Made by a program: the position numbers and the translations under genes
Origin: Vitreoscilla stercoraria DSM 513
GTDB lineage: Bacteria; Pseudomonadota; Gammaproteobacteria; Burkholderiales; Neisseriaceae
Assembly (NCBI RefSeq): GCF_000382305.1
Contig: NZ_KB908018.1
Location: 62,001-126,000, forward strand
Reading direction: 5' to 3'
DNA: 64,000 bases
Notes under the pieces: model-generated
The model's database searches: none
What the model was told of the DNA's origin: nothing
What the model saw: only the letters and a program-made list of their open reading frames with translations
Shown here: piece by piece, positions 33,020-41,663 of the stretch
How positions within the stretch are numbered: the stretch's first letter is position 1
Layout of the letters: every line of letters begins with the position of its first letter

Positions 33020-34651
33020 ATGGCTGATTTTGATACTGGATTGGGTCGGCAGGCAGCGAATTTTGCTGCCTTAACGCCGATTGATTTTTTATTGCGCGCA
33101 CAAGAAGTGTATCCCAACCGCGTGGCGGTGATACATGGTGATTTGCGCCAAACTTGGCATGAAACGGCGGAGCGTTGCAAACAATTGGCAGCGGCTTTGC
33201 GAGTGCATGGCATCAGTTGTAACAGTACGGTGGCGGCTTTGTTGCCCAACACGCCTGCGATGTTAGAAGCACATTTTGGGGTGCCGATGGCAGGAGGCGT
33301 GCTCAATGCTTTGAACATTCGCTTGGATGTGGAAACCTTGATTTACATCTTGGAGCATGGCGAAGCGGAAGTATTGCTTGCTGACAGTGAATTTGAAGAA
33401 GAAGTGGCGCAAATCAAAGCGGCGTTGCCTGATTTGTATGTGGTACAAGTGAACGATATTTTGGGTCCACAAGCCGCTTTGTTTGGTGATGTGGATTATG
33501 AAACCTTTTTACAGGACGCTTTGAATCAGTCGGACAATTGGGTTTTACCCAATGATGAATGGGATGCCATTGCGCTGAATTATACTTCAGGTACAACAGG
33601 CAAGCCCAAAGGGGTGGTGTATTCACATCGTGGGGCTGTGCTCAGTTCTTTGTCGATGTTACTTGATTGGAACGTGCCTTTACATCCTGTGTATTTGGCA
33701 ACTTTGCCGATGTTTCATTGTAATGCATGGTGTTATCCGTGGAGCATCACCGCCAAAGTTGGCACGTTTGTGTGCTTGCGCCGTTTTGAGCCTAACTTGT
33801 GTTTGCAATTGATTCGAGATCATAAAGTCACGCATTATGCTGCTGCACCGATTGTGCATGCGGGGTTGGCCAATGCTTCGGCGGAAGCCAAAGCAGGCAT
33901 CGACCATGTGGTGCATGGCACGATTGCAGGGGCGGCACCGCCTGCGGCTTTATTGGAATCGATGGAGCAAATGGGTTTTGAAATAACCCATATTTATGGT
34001 TTAACCGAAGTATATGGTCCAGCCACAATTTGTGAACGCCACGATGATTGGCAAAATTTGGACATTGAAGCGCGAGCGGCTTTGAATGCGCGCCAAGGTG
34101 TGCGTTCAAATTTGGTCGAAGGTTTTACGGTGATGGATCCGGAAACCATGACCGAAGTGCCTGCTGATGGAGAAACCATAGGTGAGTTGATGATACGCGG
34201 CAATCACACCATGAAAGGCTATTTGAAAAACCCACAAGCCACAGCGGAGGCTTTTGAGGGTGGTTGGTTTCACAGTGGTGATTTGGGCGTGAAATATCCT
34301 GATGGTTATATTCAAATCAAAGACCGCAGCAAAGACATTATCATTTCAGGCGGTGAGAATATTTCCAGTATTGAGTTGGAAGATGTTCTTTACAAACATC
34401 CTGCTGTGCTGACATGCGCGGTGGTGGCGGTGGCAGATGAAAAATGGGGCGAAGTGCCAATGGCGTTTGTAGAGTTGCGAGCGGGACAGACAGCAACACC
34501 TGAGCAATTGACAGAATATTGTTTGAGTAAATTAGCCAGATTCAAAGTGCCGAAGCATTTTGTGTTTGAAGAGTTGCCTAAAACAGCAACGGGCAAGATA
34601 CAAAAATTTGTGCTGCGCCAACGAGCCAAAACGATTTTGGCGGTGCCATAA
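33020..34651 (+). CDS. Acyl-CoA synthetase (AMP-forming), medium-chain / DmdB-like
   Basis: This 543-residue ANL-superfamily enzyme activates a carboxylic acid to its acyl-CoA. Key motifs are the P-loop YTSGTTGKPKG near residue 190, IYGLTEVYGP, the hinge GWFHSGDLGVKYPDGY with KDRSKDIIISGGENIS, and the catalytic Lys in PKTATGKIQK near the C-terminus. The FHCNAW segment resembles AlkK or methylmercaptopropionate-CoA ligases more than the longer PrpE propionyl-CoA synthetases. Directly after prpBCD, it could supply propionyl-CoA or odd-chain acyl-CoA; that is inference from position. A DUS-like copy at 33509 is read as LQDAL. Confidence 0.87.
   Translation: MADFDTGLGRQAANFAALTPIDFLLRAQEVYPNRVAVIHGDLRQTWHETAERCKQLAAALRVHGISCNSTVAALLPNTPAMLEAHFGVPMAGGVLNALNIRLDVETLIYILEHGEAEVLLADSEFEEEVAQIKAALPDLYVVQVNDILGPQAALFGDVDYETFLQDALNQSDNWVLPNDEWDAIALNYTSGTTGKPKGVVYSHRGAVLSSLSMLLDWNVPLHPVYLATLPMFHCNAWCYPWSITAKVGTFVCLRRFEPNLCLQLIRDHKVTHYAAAPIVHAGLANASAEAKAGIDHVVHGTIAGAAPPAALLESMEQMGFEITHIYGLTEVYGPATICERHDDWQNLDIEARAALNARQGVRSNLVEGFTVMDPETMTEVPADGETIGELMIRGNHTMKGYLKNPQATAEAFEGGWFHSGDLGVKYPDGYIQIKDRSKDIIISGGENISSIELEDVLYKHPAVLTCAVVAVADEKWGEVPMAFVELRAGQTATPEQLTEYCLSKLARFKVPKHFVFEELPKTATGKIQKFVLRQRAKTILAVP
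33509..33521 (-). repeat. DUS-like motif inside the acyl-CoA synthetase gene
   Basis: TTACAGGACGCTT, read as L-Q-D-A-L. Confidence 0.78.
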
Positions 34652-34687
34652 AATTGATTTTTTTGCTGCAATGAGCGTGTGGTTTTA

Positions 34688-34712
34688 GGGCATCTTTGGA
34701 TGCCCTTTTTTT
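34688..34712 (+). terminator. Terminator of the acyl-CoA synthetase gene
   Basis: GGGCAT and ATGCCC enclose a short loop and are followed by seven T residues. Confidence 0.88.
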
Positions 34713-34773
34713 GTGATGAGAATGAAACCAGCATTCTGTAAACATGCTATAAGTTTTACAGGACGCTTGAATG

Positions 34774-34800
34774 AAAAAAACCACATCTGCAGATGTGGTT
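34774..34800 (-). terminator. Terminator of tRNA copy A
   Basis: On the minus strand AACCACATC, loop TGCA, GATGTGGTT, then a T run. A DUS-like motif (34756-34768) lies immediately beyond. Confidence 0.8.
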
Positions 34801-34809
34801 TTTAAAATT

Positions 34810-34886
34810 TGGTGGCGAATCAGGGATTCGAACCCCGGACACAAGGATTATGATTCCTCTGCTCTAACCGACTGAGCTAATTCGCC
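34810..34886 (-). tRNA. tRNA with anticodon CAU (probably elongator tRNA-Met), copy A
   Basis: The minus strand folds as a standard cloverleaf: acceptor GGCGAAT/ATTCGCC, D arm GCTC...GAGC, anticodon stem GAGGA/TCCTT with loop ATCATAA (anticodon CAT), T loop TTCGAAT, and an encoded CCA end. CAU also occurs in tRNA-Ile2, which is read only after lysidine modification, so the amino acid is likely Met but not certain. Confidence 0.9.
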
Positions 34887-35010
34887 GTTTCCTGAGGGGT
34901 TGAATATTATAGAAGCTCAGTTTTTTTGTCAATATGTTTGTACGCAGATTGTGTGAGGCAAAAATATGTTTGCTATTGGTCAGATTCTGGCTTTACAGGA
35001 CGCTTGAATG

Positions 35011-35037
35011 AAAAAAACCACATCCGAAGATGTGGTT
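35011..35037 (-). terminator. Terminator of tRNA copy B
   Basis: CCACATC and GATGTGG arms as in copy A, with a different four-base loop. A DUS-like motif (34993-35005) lies just beyond it. Confidence 0.8.
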
Positions 35038-35046
35038 TCTAAAATT

Positions 35047-35123
35047 TGGTGGCGAATCAGGGATTCGAACCCCGGACACAAGGATTATGATTCCTCTGCT
35101 CTAACCGACTGAGCTAATTCGCC
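35047..35123 (-). tRNA. tRNA with anticodon CAU (probably elongator tRNA-Met), copy B
   Basis: The tRNA is identical in sequence to copy A, with encoded CCA. As with copy A, tRNA-Ile2 cannot be fully excluded. Confidence 0.9.
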
Positions 35124-35223
35124 GTTTCCTGAGATTTCGAATAATACAGATATGTTTTTTTTTAGTCAACTTATTTATAGTATTTTTGACATTTTAAAAT
35201 CCATATTGTTGTTTTTAAGGTGA

Positions 35224-36378
35224 TTAAAGTTTGTGACACCAATCGCCATGTGCAAAGCCTTGCCAATCGACATCGATATTTTTGCCCATGGCAATCACTT
35301 TGAATAACTCACCCATTTCATGTGGGGCAATCAATTGCTGCAAGTGAGCAGCGTCCTGTAAGTATTCTTTGTGGTTAATATCGCTGTGGCGGCTCATTAA
35401 AACATCGGTAATGCCCAAGTTAAACAAAAAATGCGCTTGGCTGGTATAGCCAATCAAATCTAAATCGTTGTCGACTGCCGCTTGCGCGATTGCGGTGAAA
35501 TTTACATGGCTGGTCAAATCCATTAAGCCCGGCCAGAAAAACGGATCATCTACAATATGATGGCGATAATGACCAATCAATGTGCCCATGCTGCGTTGAG
35601 GGTGGTAAAACTGCGCTTCATCAAAACCATAATCAATCATGATGATGGCACCGCGTTTGAGGCGTTGTGCCAAAGTGGCGATGAAAGAGATTTGATTGAG
35701 ATGCAATTCACTGGTAAAAGGCGTTGCCGCTGGCGTTAAACGGCTTGCCGCTTCAAAGACAGCGCCTTCGGTAATGGCTTTGGCTTGCCATTGGAATTGA
35801 TTGTGTTCAAGCGCCACACCCATTTCAAAGATTTGACCGTCTTGCCAACGCGTGACATGGCAAGGCATGGCATCCAAAACCTCATTGCCAATGATGATGC
35901 CGTCAAATTCGTCGGGCAATTGTTCTAAGAAAACGACTTTGTGTACGTGTTCGGGCAATTTTTCTGCAATCAATGACCATTGCCTTTGTTTTAATTCAGG
36001 TGAGACATCGACTATATAATAGTTTTGTAAAGATGTTGGCTCGATTCCTGCTAACAAACTGACCGCCAATTCACCCGTACCTGCACCAAACTCATATATA
36101 TTGCCTGCTGTTTGTGGCAGTAAGGCTTCCATTTGTTTGGCGATGGTTAATCCAAACAAAGGCGTTAAACTCGGTGCGGTGACAAAGTCGCCTGCGCTAC
36201 CAATTTTATGGCTACCACCTGTGTAATAACCTAAATTGGGGGCAAACAAGGCCATATTCATGTAATCGTGAAAGGAAAGCCAGCCATTTTGGGTGATGAT
36301 GTTTTGGGCAATGAGTTGTTGTAGATGCAAACTTGCTTGTTCTGCATCGGGGTGTGGCAAAGGTAAATTTTTGTTCAT
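35224..36378 (-). CDS. SAM-dependent methyltransferase of the MidA/NDUFAF7 (DUF185) family
   Basis: The 384-residue protein has the family N-terminus GWLSFHDYMNMALFAPNLGYYTGG, GDFVTAPSLTPLFG, and the SAM loop IYEFGAGTGELAVSLL near residue 94, followed by IGNEVLDAMPCH. Mitochondrial NDUFAF7 methylates an arginine of a complex I subunit; bacterial members are little characterised. It stands alone on the minus strand between the tRNA pair and the dcw cluster. A forward DUS-like copy at 35350 is read on the gene strand as LQDA. Confidence 0.9.
   Translation of the reverse strand: MNKNLPLPHPDAEQASLHLQQLIAQNIITQNGWLSFHDYMNMALFAPNLGYYTGGSHKIGSAGDFVTAPSLTPLFGLTIAKQMEALLPQTAGNIYEFGAGTGELAVSLLAGIEPTSLQNYYIVDVSPELKQRQWSLIAEKLPEHVHKVVFLEQLPDEFDGIIIGNEVLDAMPCHVTRWQDGQIFEMGVALEHNQFQWQAKAITEGAVFEAASRLTPAATPFTSELHLNQISFIATLAQRLKRGAIIMIDYGFDEAQFYHPQRSMGTLIGHYRHHIVDDPFFWPGLMDLTSHVNFTAIAQAAVDNDLDLIGYTSQAHFLFNLGITDVLMSRHSDINHKEYLQDAAHLQQLIAPHEMGELFKVIAMGKNIDVDWQGFAHGDWCHKL
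35350..35361 (+). repeat. DUS-like motif inside the MidA-like gene
   Basis: AGCGTCCTGTAA, read on the gene's own strand as L-Q-D-A. Confidence 0.75.
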
Positions 36379-36747
36379 GTTACACTAATCAAGTATGGAT
36401 TAATCTTAGTCATGGCATTTTAATTCACAATCAAATATAAGTGCGTTTTTTTATGCTGTTTATGGAACTAAAATGCAAGTATCAGTTGTTAAAGTAAAAG
36501 TATAATGTCATTCGTTTGTCTGTGTGTTGTTTTGAGCTTTGAGATGTTGAAGTGAATACAGTTTTGAAGCTTAAGCCATTTATATGACACAGTTTTTTAT
36601 TGGCTTGCGCTTGATGTCGCACATTGACCAGACATATTTTTTTTCTTATAGTGTGGTATGAAGTGGAATAAAGTGGGAATTGGAAGCTTTATTTGGCTGG
36701 GAATTTGAACGAATTGTTGATTTTGATACACCAAATGGGTGATGTGC
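36379..36747. other. Divergent intergenic region upstream of mraZ
   Basis: It holds the promoters of the MidA-like gene (minus) and the dcw cluster (plus). The only clear element is the set of MraZ boxes near its right end; the open frames on the minus strand here are not supported. Confidence 0.6.
36653..36682 (+). promoter_or_regulatory. MraZ boxes (three GTGG repeats, 10-base period)
   Basis: GTGGTATGAA, GTGGAATAAA and GTGGGAATTG follow one another with a strict 10-base period, about 70 bases before mraZ. MraZ proteins bind such TGGG-type direct repeats and repress the dcw operon, so this is its likely self-regulatory operator. Confidence 0.85.
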
Positions 36748-37203
36748 ATGTTAAATGGGATACAAGAGTTGACCATCGATGCCAAAGGACGGTTGGTGAT
36801 TCCCAGTAAGTTTCGAGATGCTTTATTGAGACACGATAGCAATGAGTTGATGGTGACTTTGGAGCGGCGCAATCATTTGTTGTTGTATCCAAAGCAAGAA
36901 TGGAAAGCAGTAGAAGTGCAATTGTTGGCGTTGCCCGTTCAGAGTAATTTGGTGTTGCGGCGCTTCCAGCAATTGGTTTTAAGCCATGCGGAAAGCGTGA
37001 CGATGGATGCTATGGGTCGTGTGTTGCTGCCTCAAAATTTGCGTAAATTGGTGAATTTTGAGTCTGAAGTGACTTTGGTTGGGCGTGGCAATCGTATGGA
37101 ATTGTGGTCTAGAGCGGCTTGGGATGAGCAAATACAGGCCGCCTTGGATATTGATGAAAATATATTAGCAGAAGAATTGGGTAAAACCACATTGCGTTTA
37201 TGA
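36748..37203 (+). CDS. mraZ: Transcriptional regulator MraZ
   Basis: MraZ is the DNA-binding repressor at the head of the dcw cluster. The protein has two SpoVT/AbrB-like MraZ domains with the characteristic DAKGRLVIPSKFRD near residues 8-21 and DAMGRVLLPQNLRK near 80-93. Of three in-frame starts (GTG 36739, ATG 36742, ATG 36748) the last is chosen because it gives MLNGIQELTIDAKGR, the normal N-terminus, with GGTGAT before it. It overlaps rsmH by four bases. A TACAGGCCGCC variant motif lies at 37133. Confidence 0.95.
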   Translation: MLNGIQELTIDAKGRLVIPSKFRDALLRHDSNELMVTLERRNHLLLYPKQEWKAVEVQLLALPVQSNLVLRRFQQLVLSHAESVTMDAMGRVLLPQNLRKLVNFESEVTLVGRGNRMELWSRAAWDEQIQAALDIDENILAEELGKTTLRL

Positions 37204-38144
37204 GTACGACAGAATTTACCCACTTAACCGTGTTGCTGAATGAAGCTGTAGAAGCTTTGAATATTCAGGCAAACGGCATTTATGTAGACGGTACGTTTGG
37301 CCGAGGTGGTCACAGCCGTAAAATTTTAAGCCAATTGGGCGACCAAGGTCGTTTGGTGGTATTTGATAAAGACCCACAGGCCATTGCGGTGGCTACAGCT
37401 TTAGCGGCGCAAGACGCTCGCGTATCCGTGGTGCACCAAGGTTTTTCCAATTTAGACAGTGCTTTGGATGAATTGGGCATTGAAAAAGTAGATGGATTGC
37501 TATTGGATTTGGGCATTTCATCGCCACAAATCGATGATGGCAGTCGTGGTTTTAGTTTCCGTTTTGATGCGCCTTTGGACATGCGTATGGATACCAGCCG
37601 TGGCTTGACTGCTGCGCAGTGGTTGGCACAGGCGGAAGAACAAGACATTGCAGAGGTGATTAAGACTTATGGTGAAGAGCGGTTTAATCGCCAAATTGCG
37701 CGTGCCATTGTGGCGCGGCGAGATGAAGACCCCATTACAACGACCGGTCAGTTGGCAGCCCTTACGGCACAAGTCGTCCGTACTCGCGAACGTGGACAAG
37801 ACCCCGCGACGAGGACGTTCCAAGCCATTCGGATTTTCATCAACCGTGAGCTTGAAGAAGTAAAGCAGATTTTGCCCCAAGCGATTGCACGTTTGAATCC
37901 GCGAGGGCGTTTGGCTGTGATTGCGTTTCACTCTTTGGAAGATCGAATTGTGAAACAGTATTTTAAAAGCTTGGTGGAAAAACCAAAATTGCCTCGTTGG
38001 GTGATGGTTAAAGATGAGGATTTGCCTCAACCCCCAATTGAATTGATGGGAAAAGCCATTAAACCATCGGAGCAAGAGGTGAAGGCTAATCCTCGCTCAC
38101 GTTCGGCTATTATGCGGGTTGCACAGCGCACAGAAACAGTTTGA
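37200..38144 (+). CDS. rsmH: 16S rRNA (cytosine-1402-N4) methyltransferase
   Basis: RsmH (MraW) methylates C1402 in the ribosomal P site. The 314-residue protein has the SAM-binding start YVDGTFGRGGHSRKIL, LLLDLGISSPQID, RGFSFRFDAPLDMRMD, and the C-terminal ending with NPRSRSAIMRVAQR. It begins inside the mraZ stop codon and is followed seven bases later by ftsL. Confidence 0.97.
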   Translation: MSTTEFTHLTVLLNEAVEALNIQANGIYVDGTFGRGGHSRKILSQLGDQGRLVVFDKDPQAIAVATALAAQDARVSVVHQGFSNLDSALDELGIEKVDGLLLDLGISSPQIDDGSRGFSFRFDAPLDMRMDTSRGLTAAQWLAQAEEQDIAEVIKTYGEERFNRQIARAIVARRDEDPITTTGQLAALTAQVVRTRERGQDPATRTFQAIRIFINRELEEVKQILPQAIARLNPRGRLAVIAFHSLEDRIVKQYFKSLVEKPKLPRWVMVKDEDLPQPPIELMGKAIKPSEQEVKANPRSRSAIMRVAQRTETV

Positions 38145-38151
38145 ATACAAA

Positions 38152-38412
38152 ATGAATAAATTGAATGTGTTGTTGTTGGTATTGGTGGTCGCATCAGCAT
38201 TTGCATTGGTAACTTTGCATTATGAAAATCGAGTGGTATTTATTGCATTGATTCAGGCGCAGCAAGACGGTCATCGCTTGGAGGAGGAGCATGCAGTTTT
38301 GATTTTGGAGCAAGCTAAATTTGGCAATCACCATGTGATTCAAGCGGCTGCTACCAAACAAAAATTGCATGTCCCAAGCTTGGCTGAAACCAAAATGATA
38401 GAAAAAGAATAA
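38152..38412 (+). CDS. ftsL: Cell division protein FtsL
   Basis: FtsL is a short bitopic protein of the FtsQLB complex. The 86-residue product has a short N-terminus, one membrane helix (LNVLLLVLVVASAFALV), then a periplasmic coiled-coil region with Glu and Gln heptads. The ATG at 38152 is used; an open frame extends upstream into rsmH without a ribosome site. Identity rests on size, topology and its place between rsmH and the PBP gene. Confidence 0.9.
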   Translation: MNKLNVLLLVLVVASAFALVTLHYENRVVFIALIQAQQDGHRLEEEHAVLILEQAKFGNHHVIQAAATKQKLHVPSLAETKMIEKE

Positions 38413-38415
38413 ATC

Positions 38416-40173
38416 ATGCTAATTAAGAACGAATTCAAGCCTAAGATGGTGGCCAATAAGTCCAAAAAGCCTAAAAAAGTGCAAGCCAGTAATGGACGCT
38501 TGTTTGTGGTTTTAGGATTGCTGTCGGTGGCTTTTGTGGCTGCGTGTGCTAAGGGTATTTACATGCAGACGCAGCAGCAATCGTTTTTACAAGAACAGAG
38601 CAATCAGCGTGTGATACGCAGTCTGCCTTTACCAGCCAGCCGAGGCACGATTACCGATCGCAATGGTTCTGTTTTGGCTTTGAGTGTTCCTGCGCGCTAT
38701 GTGACAGCTGATCCATCTAAACTAGCGACTTTGCCAACTGCAGAGCAATTGATGCAATTGTCTGCTATTTTGGGTGTAAGCAGTGAAGAGTTATTGGAAA
38801 AGCTCAGTGATAAAAAACGCCAATTTGTGTATTTGAAGCGCCAATTGCCTTTGGATAAAGCCAAAGAAGTCGAGGCTTTGGGTATCAAAGGCATTCATTT
38901 GGAGCAAGATTCTAAACGCCATTATCCGATGGGTGAGGCGTTTTCGCCTGTTTTGGGTTTTGTTAACATTGATAGCGAAGGTCAAGAAGGTTTAGAGCGT
39001 AGTTTGAATCAATCGCTTTCGGGTGAAAATGGCGTTAAAACAGTGATGGTGGATAAATACGGCACTATTTTTAGTGGGGTCGACGAAGGTCAAAACCGTC
39101 CTGCAAAAAATGGTGAAGATTTGAAGTTGTCTTTGGATCAACGCATTCAGACTGTGGCTTATGACAGTTTGATTAAAACTTTGGATCATCATAAAGCCCG
39201 AGCGGGTAGTGCCGTGGTGTTAGATGCTAAAACAGGTGAGATTTTGGCATTGGCCAATGCGCCAAGTTTTGATGGTAATTATCCTGCTAAATCCACTGCT
39301 GAAAACCGTCGTAATCGCGCTGTCATTGATATGGTGGAGCCCGGCTCTACTATGAAGCCTTTTCCGATTGCTTTGGCTTTGGATAAAGGTAAAGTAAAAA
39401 ATAATACGGTGATGAATACCATGCCATATAGCGTGGGCCCGAAAGTCATTAAAGACACACATGTTTATCCTCAATTGAGTATTACTGGCATGTTGCAAAA
39501 ATCATCTAATGTCGGTTCAAGTAAATTGTCAGCGATGTTTAAGCCACAAGACATGTATGATTTTTATTCTAAAATTGGTTATGGTCGTAAATTGGAAACA
39601 GGTTTTCCGGGTGAGTCGTATGGTAAATTGCGCCCATGGGAAAAATGGAAACCTGTTGAGCAAGCGACCATGTCTTATGGCTATGGCATTCAAGTAAGTA
39701 TTTTGCAATTGGCACGTGCCTATACTATTTTTACTAACGATGGTGCGATTTTGCCCGTGACATTTCATAAGTTAGACAAAGCACCGCAAGGTGAGCCAGT
39801 CATACAAGCGCAAACTGCGCAAGATATCAGAAAAATGATGGTATCGGTGACTGAGCCTGGTGGTACGGGTACGCGCGGTGCAGTCAATGGTTATGATGTG
39901 TCAGCCAAATCTGGTACGGCGCAAAAATATGTGCCAGGTAAAGGTTATACGACAGGTAAATATGTTTCATTGTTTGCAGGTTTTGCACCAGCACAAAATC
40001 CTCGTGTAATTGTCGTAGTAAGCATTGATGAACCGAGTGCAAATGGCTATTATGGCGGTCTAGTAGCAGGACCTGCTTTCCAAGAAATTATGGCCGGCAG
40101 TTTGAATGTATTGGGCGTGGTACCAACCAAGCCTCTATATGTCACTGAGGCCCAAACGACAAAACAGCCATAA
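38416..40173 (+). CDS. penA: Penicillin-binding protein 2 (FtsI, septal transpeptidase)
   Basis: This is the septal peptidoglycan transpeptidase. A cytoplasmic basic N-terminus and membrane helix (LFVVLGLLSVAFVAACA) are followed by the dimerisation domain with SRGTITDRNG, then the transpeptidase domain: STMK at residues 311-314, SSN at 363-365 and KSGT at 498-501. The 585-residue length equals Neisseria PBP2. It starts three bases after ftsL and ends two before murE. Confidence 0.96.
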   Translation: MLIKNEFKPKMVANKSKKPKKVQASNGRLFVVLGLLSVAFVAACAKGIYMQTQQQSFLQEQSNQRVIRSLPLPASRGTITDRNGSVLALSVPARYVTADPSKLATLPTAEQLMQLSAILGVSSEELLEKLSDKKRQFVYLKRQLPLDKAKEVEALGIKGIHLEQDSKRHYPMGEAFSPVLGFVNIDSEGQEGLERSLNQSLSGENGVKTVMVDKYGTIFSGVDEGQNRPAKNGEDLKLSLDQRIQTVAYDSLIKTLDHHKARAGSAVVLDAKTGEILALANAPSFDGNYPAKSTAENRRNRAVIDMVEPGSTMKPFPIALALDKGKVKNNTVMNTMPYSVGPKVIKDTHVYPQLSITGMLQKSSNVGSSKLSAMFKPQDMYDFYSKIGYGRKLETGFPGESYGKLRPWEKWKPVEQATMSYGYGIQVSILQLARAYTIFTNDGAILPVTFHKLDKAPQGEPVIQAQTAQDIRKMMVSVTEPGGTGTRGAVNGYDVSAKSGTAQKYVPGKGYTTGKYVSLFAGFAPAQNPRVIVVVSIDEPSANGYYGGLVAGPAFQEIMAGSLNVLGVVPTKPLYVTEAQTTKQP

Positions 40174-40175
40174 CT

Positions 40176-41651
40176 ATGTTTAGTGATAAAACACCCTTAT
40201 ACCCATTGACCTGGAAATGGTCAGATTTGGGATTGACCATGCCAGTGCGTGTGGTCATTGACAGCCGCCAGCTTCAAGCTGGCGAAGTTTTCTTAGCGTG
40301 CCCCGGTGAGTACACTGATGGGCGCGATTTTATTCAGGCCGCCTTAAATCGTGGTGCTGCTGCGGTGCTTTGGGATACCGAAGGTGGTTTTGAATGGACT
40401 TTCGGTGATGCGCCCAATTTAGGCATTGAGCATTTGCGTCAATATATGGGCGTGATTGCGGCAGATGCATTGTCCTATCCTGGACGCCAATTGGATGTGA
40501 TTGGTGTAACAGGCACCAATGGCAAGACTTCTATCACTCAATGGCTGGCGCAGGCTTTGGACCAATTGCAAACACCGTGCGGCATTATGGGTACGGTTGG
40601 CAATGGTTTTTGGCAGCAGCTTGAACAAAGTACCCACACCACCTTAGATGCATGGTCGGTGCAACAGTGGTTGCAGCGCTTTGTCAACGAAGGGGCCAAA
40701 GCGGTGGCAATGGAAGTATCTAGCCATGGTTTGGATCAGTTTCGTGTGAATGGTGTCCCGTTCACATCGGCCATTTTCACCAATTTGACGCGTGACCATT
40801 TGGATTATCATGGTGACATGCAATCTTATGGCGACATTAAAAGCCGTTTGTTTTTCTGGCATCATTTGCAACACGCCATTATCAATATTGATGATGAGTT
40901 TGGCGTTTCTTTGTTGCAGCAAATTCAAGCCAACACACCTTCTACACAAGCTTATGCTTATGGTTTTTCCGAGCAAGCAGATGTGTGCATTGTGGCATAT
41001 CAGCCGAGTTTGGACGGCACACAAATTGATTTCAGGACGCCTTGGGGCGATGTCACGATTCACACCCAATTGATTGGACGCTTTAATGCGCAAAATTTGG
41101 CCGCTTGCGTGGCAGTTTTAGGCGCACAAGGTTATGCTTTGGCGGACATTGCATCTGTGTTGGGCAAGATTCAACCAGCAACAGGTCGCATGGATGGCAT
41201 TCGCGAAACGGGTAAACCTTTGGTGGTGATTGATTATGCGCACACGCCAGATGCTTTGGAAAAAGCTTTGGCGACTTTGCATGAACTCAAACAAGCGCAT
41301 TCGCAAGTATGGTGTGTGTTCGGTTGTGGTGGCAATCGCGATAAGGGCAAGCGTCCATTGATGGGTGCGGCAGCAAACCAATATGCTGACAAAGTGGTGT
41401 TGACCAGTGACAACCCGCGTTTGGAAGTGCCACAAGACATTTTGAATGATATTTTGCCTGCGCTTGAGCGTCCTGAATATGTGACGATTGAACGCGCCGA
41501 AGCGATTGAATATGCCATTGCCCATGCAGGAGCCGATGACATTGTTTTGATTGCAGGCAAAGGTCATGAAACTTATCAAGATATGGGTGGCGTGAAAAAC
41601 CACTTTTCCGATTTTGAATGTGCCCGCGCTGCGTTGGCACAACGTCAATAA
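40176..41651 (+). CDS. murE: UDP-MurNAc-Ala-Glu:meso-diaminopimelate ligase
   Basis: MurE adds the third residue of the peptidoglycan stem peptide. Segments: ATP site GVTGTNGKTSITQWLA, MEVSSHGLDQFRV, FTNLTRDHLDYHG, and FGCGGNRDKGKRPLMG. The DNPR sequence in TSDNPRLEV is the motif that marks enzymes adding meso-diaminopimelate and not lysine. Variant motifs TTCAGGCCGCC, TTCAGGACGCC and GCGTCCTGAA occur at 40333, 41031 and 41468. Confidence 0.96.
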   Translation: MFSDKTPLYPLTWKWSDLGLTMPVRVVIDSRQLQAGEVFLACPGEYTDGRDFIQAALNRGAAAVLWDTEGGFEWTFGDAPNLGIEHLRQYMGVIAADALSYPGRQLDVIGVTGTNGKTSITQWLAQALDQLQTPCGIMGTVGNGFWQQLEQSTHTTLDAWSVQQWLQRFVNEGAKAVAMEVSSHGLDQFRVNGVPFTSAIFTNLTRDHLDYHGDMQSYGDIKSRLFFWHHLQHAIINIDDEFGVSLLQQIQANTPSTQAYAYGFSEQADVCIVAYQPSLDGTQIDFRTPWGDVTIHTQLIGRFNAQNLAACVAVLGAQGYALADIASVLGKIQPATGRMDGIRETGKPLVVIDYAHTPDALEKALATLHELKQAHSQVWCVFGCGGNRDKGKRPLMGAAANQYADKVVLTSDNPRLEVPQDILNDILPALERPEYVTIERAEAIEYAIAHAGADDIVLIAGKGHETYQDMGGVKNHFSDFECARAALAQRQ

Positions 41652-41663
41652 AGAATGTAAAAA

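Larger units (their letters stand above)
34755..34896. repeat. tRNA-unit duplication, copy A
   Basis: A 142-base block holding a DUS-like motif, a minus-strand terminator, a complete tRNA and 10 bases beyond it. It matches copy B 237 bases away at 139 of 142 positions; the differences are outside the tRNA, in and beside the terminator hairpin. Confidence 0.9.
34992..35133. repeat. tRNA-unit duplication, copy B
   Basis: The second copy of the 142-base block. The terminator loop differs from copy A while both stem arms are unchanged, which suggests the hairpin is under selection or that the copies are kept alike by recombination. Confidence 0.9.

Noticed and set aside
34810..35123. tRNA-Ile2 (CAU) as the identity of both tRNAs
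   Set aside because: Not excluded, but the overall sequence, especially the ATCATAA loop and D arm, looked closer to elongator tRNA-Met; a tRNA classifier would decide.
36597..36892. Two minus-strand frames across the mraZ promoter and start
   Set aside because: They cross the MraZ boxes and the mraZ coding start, with no sign of coding bias.
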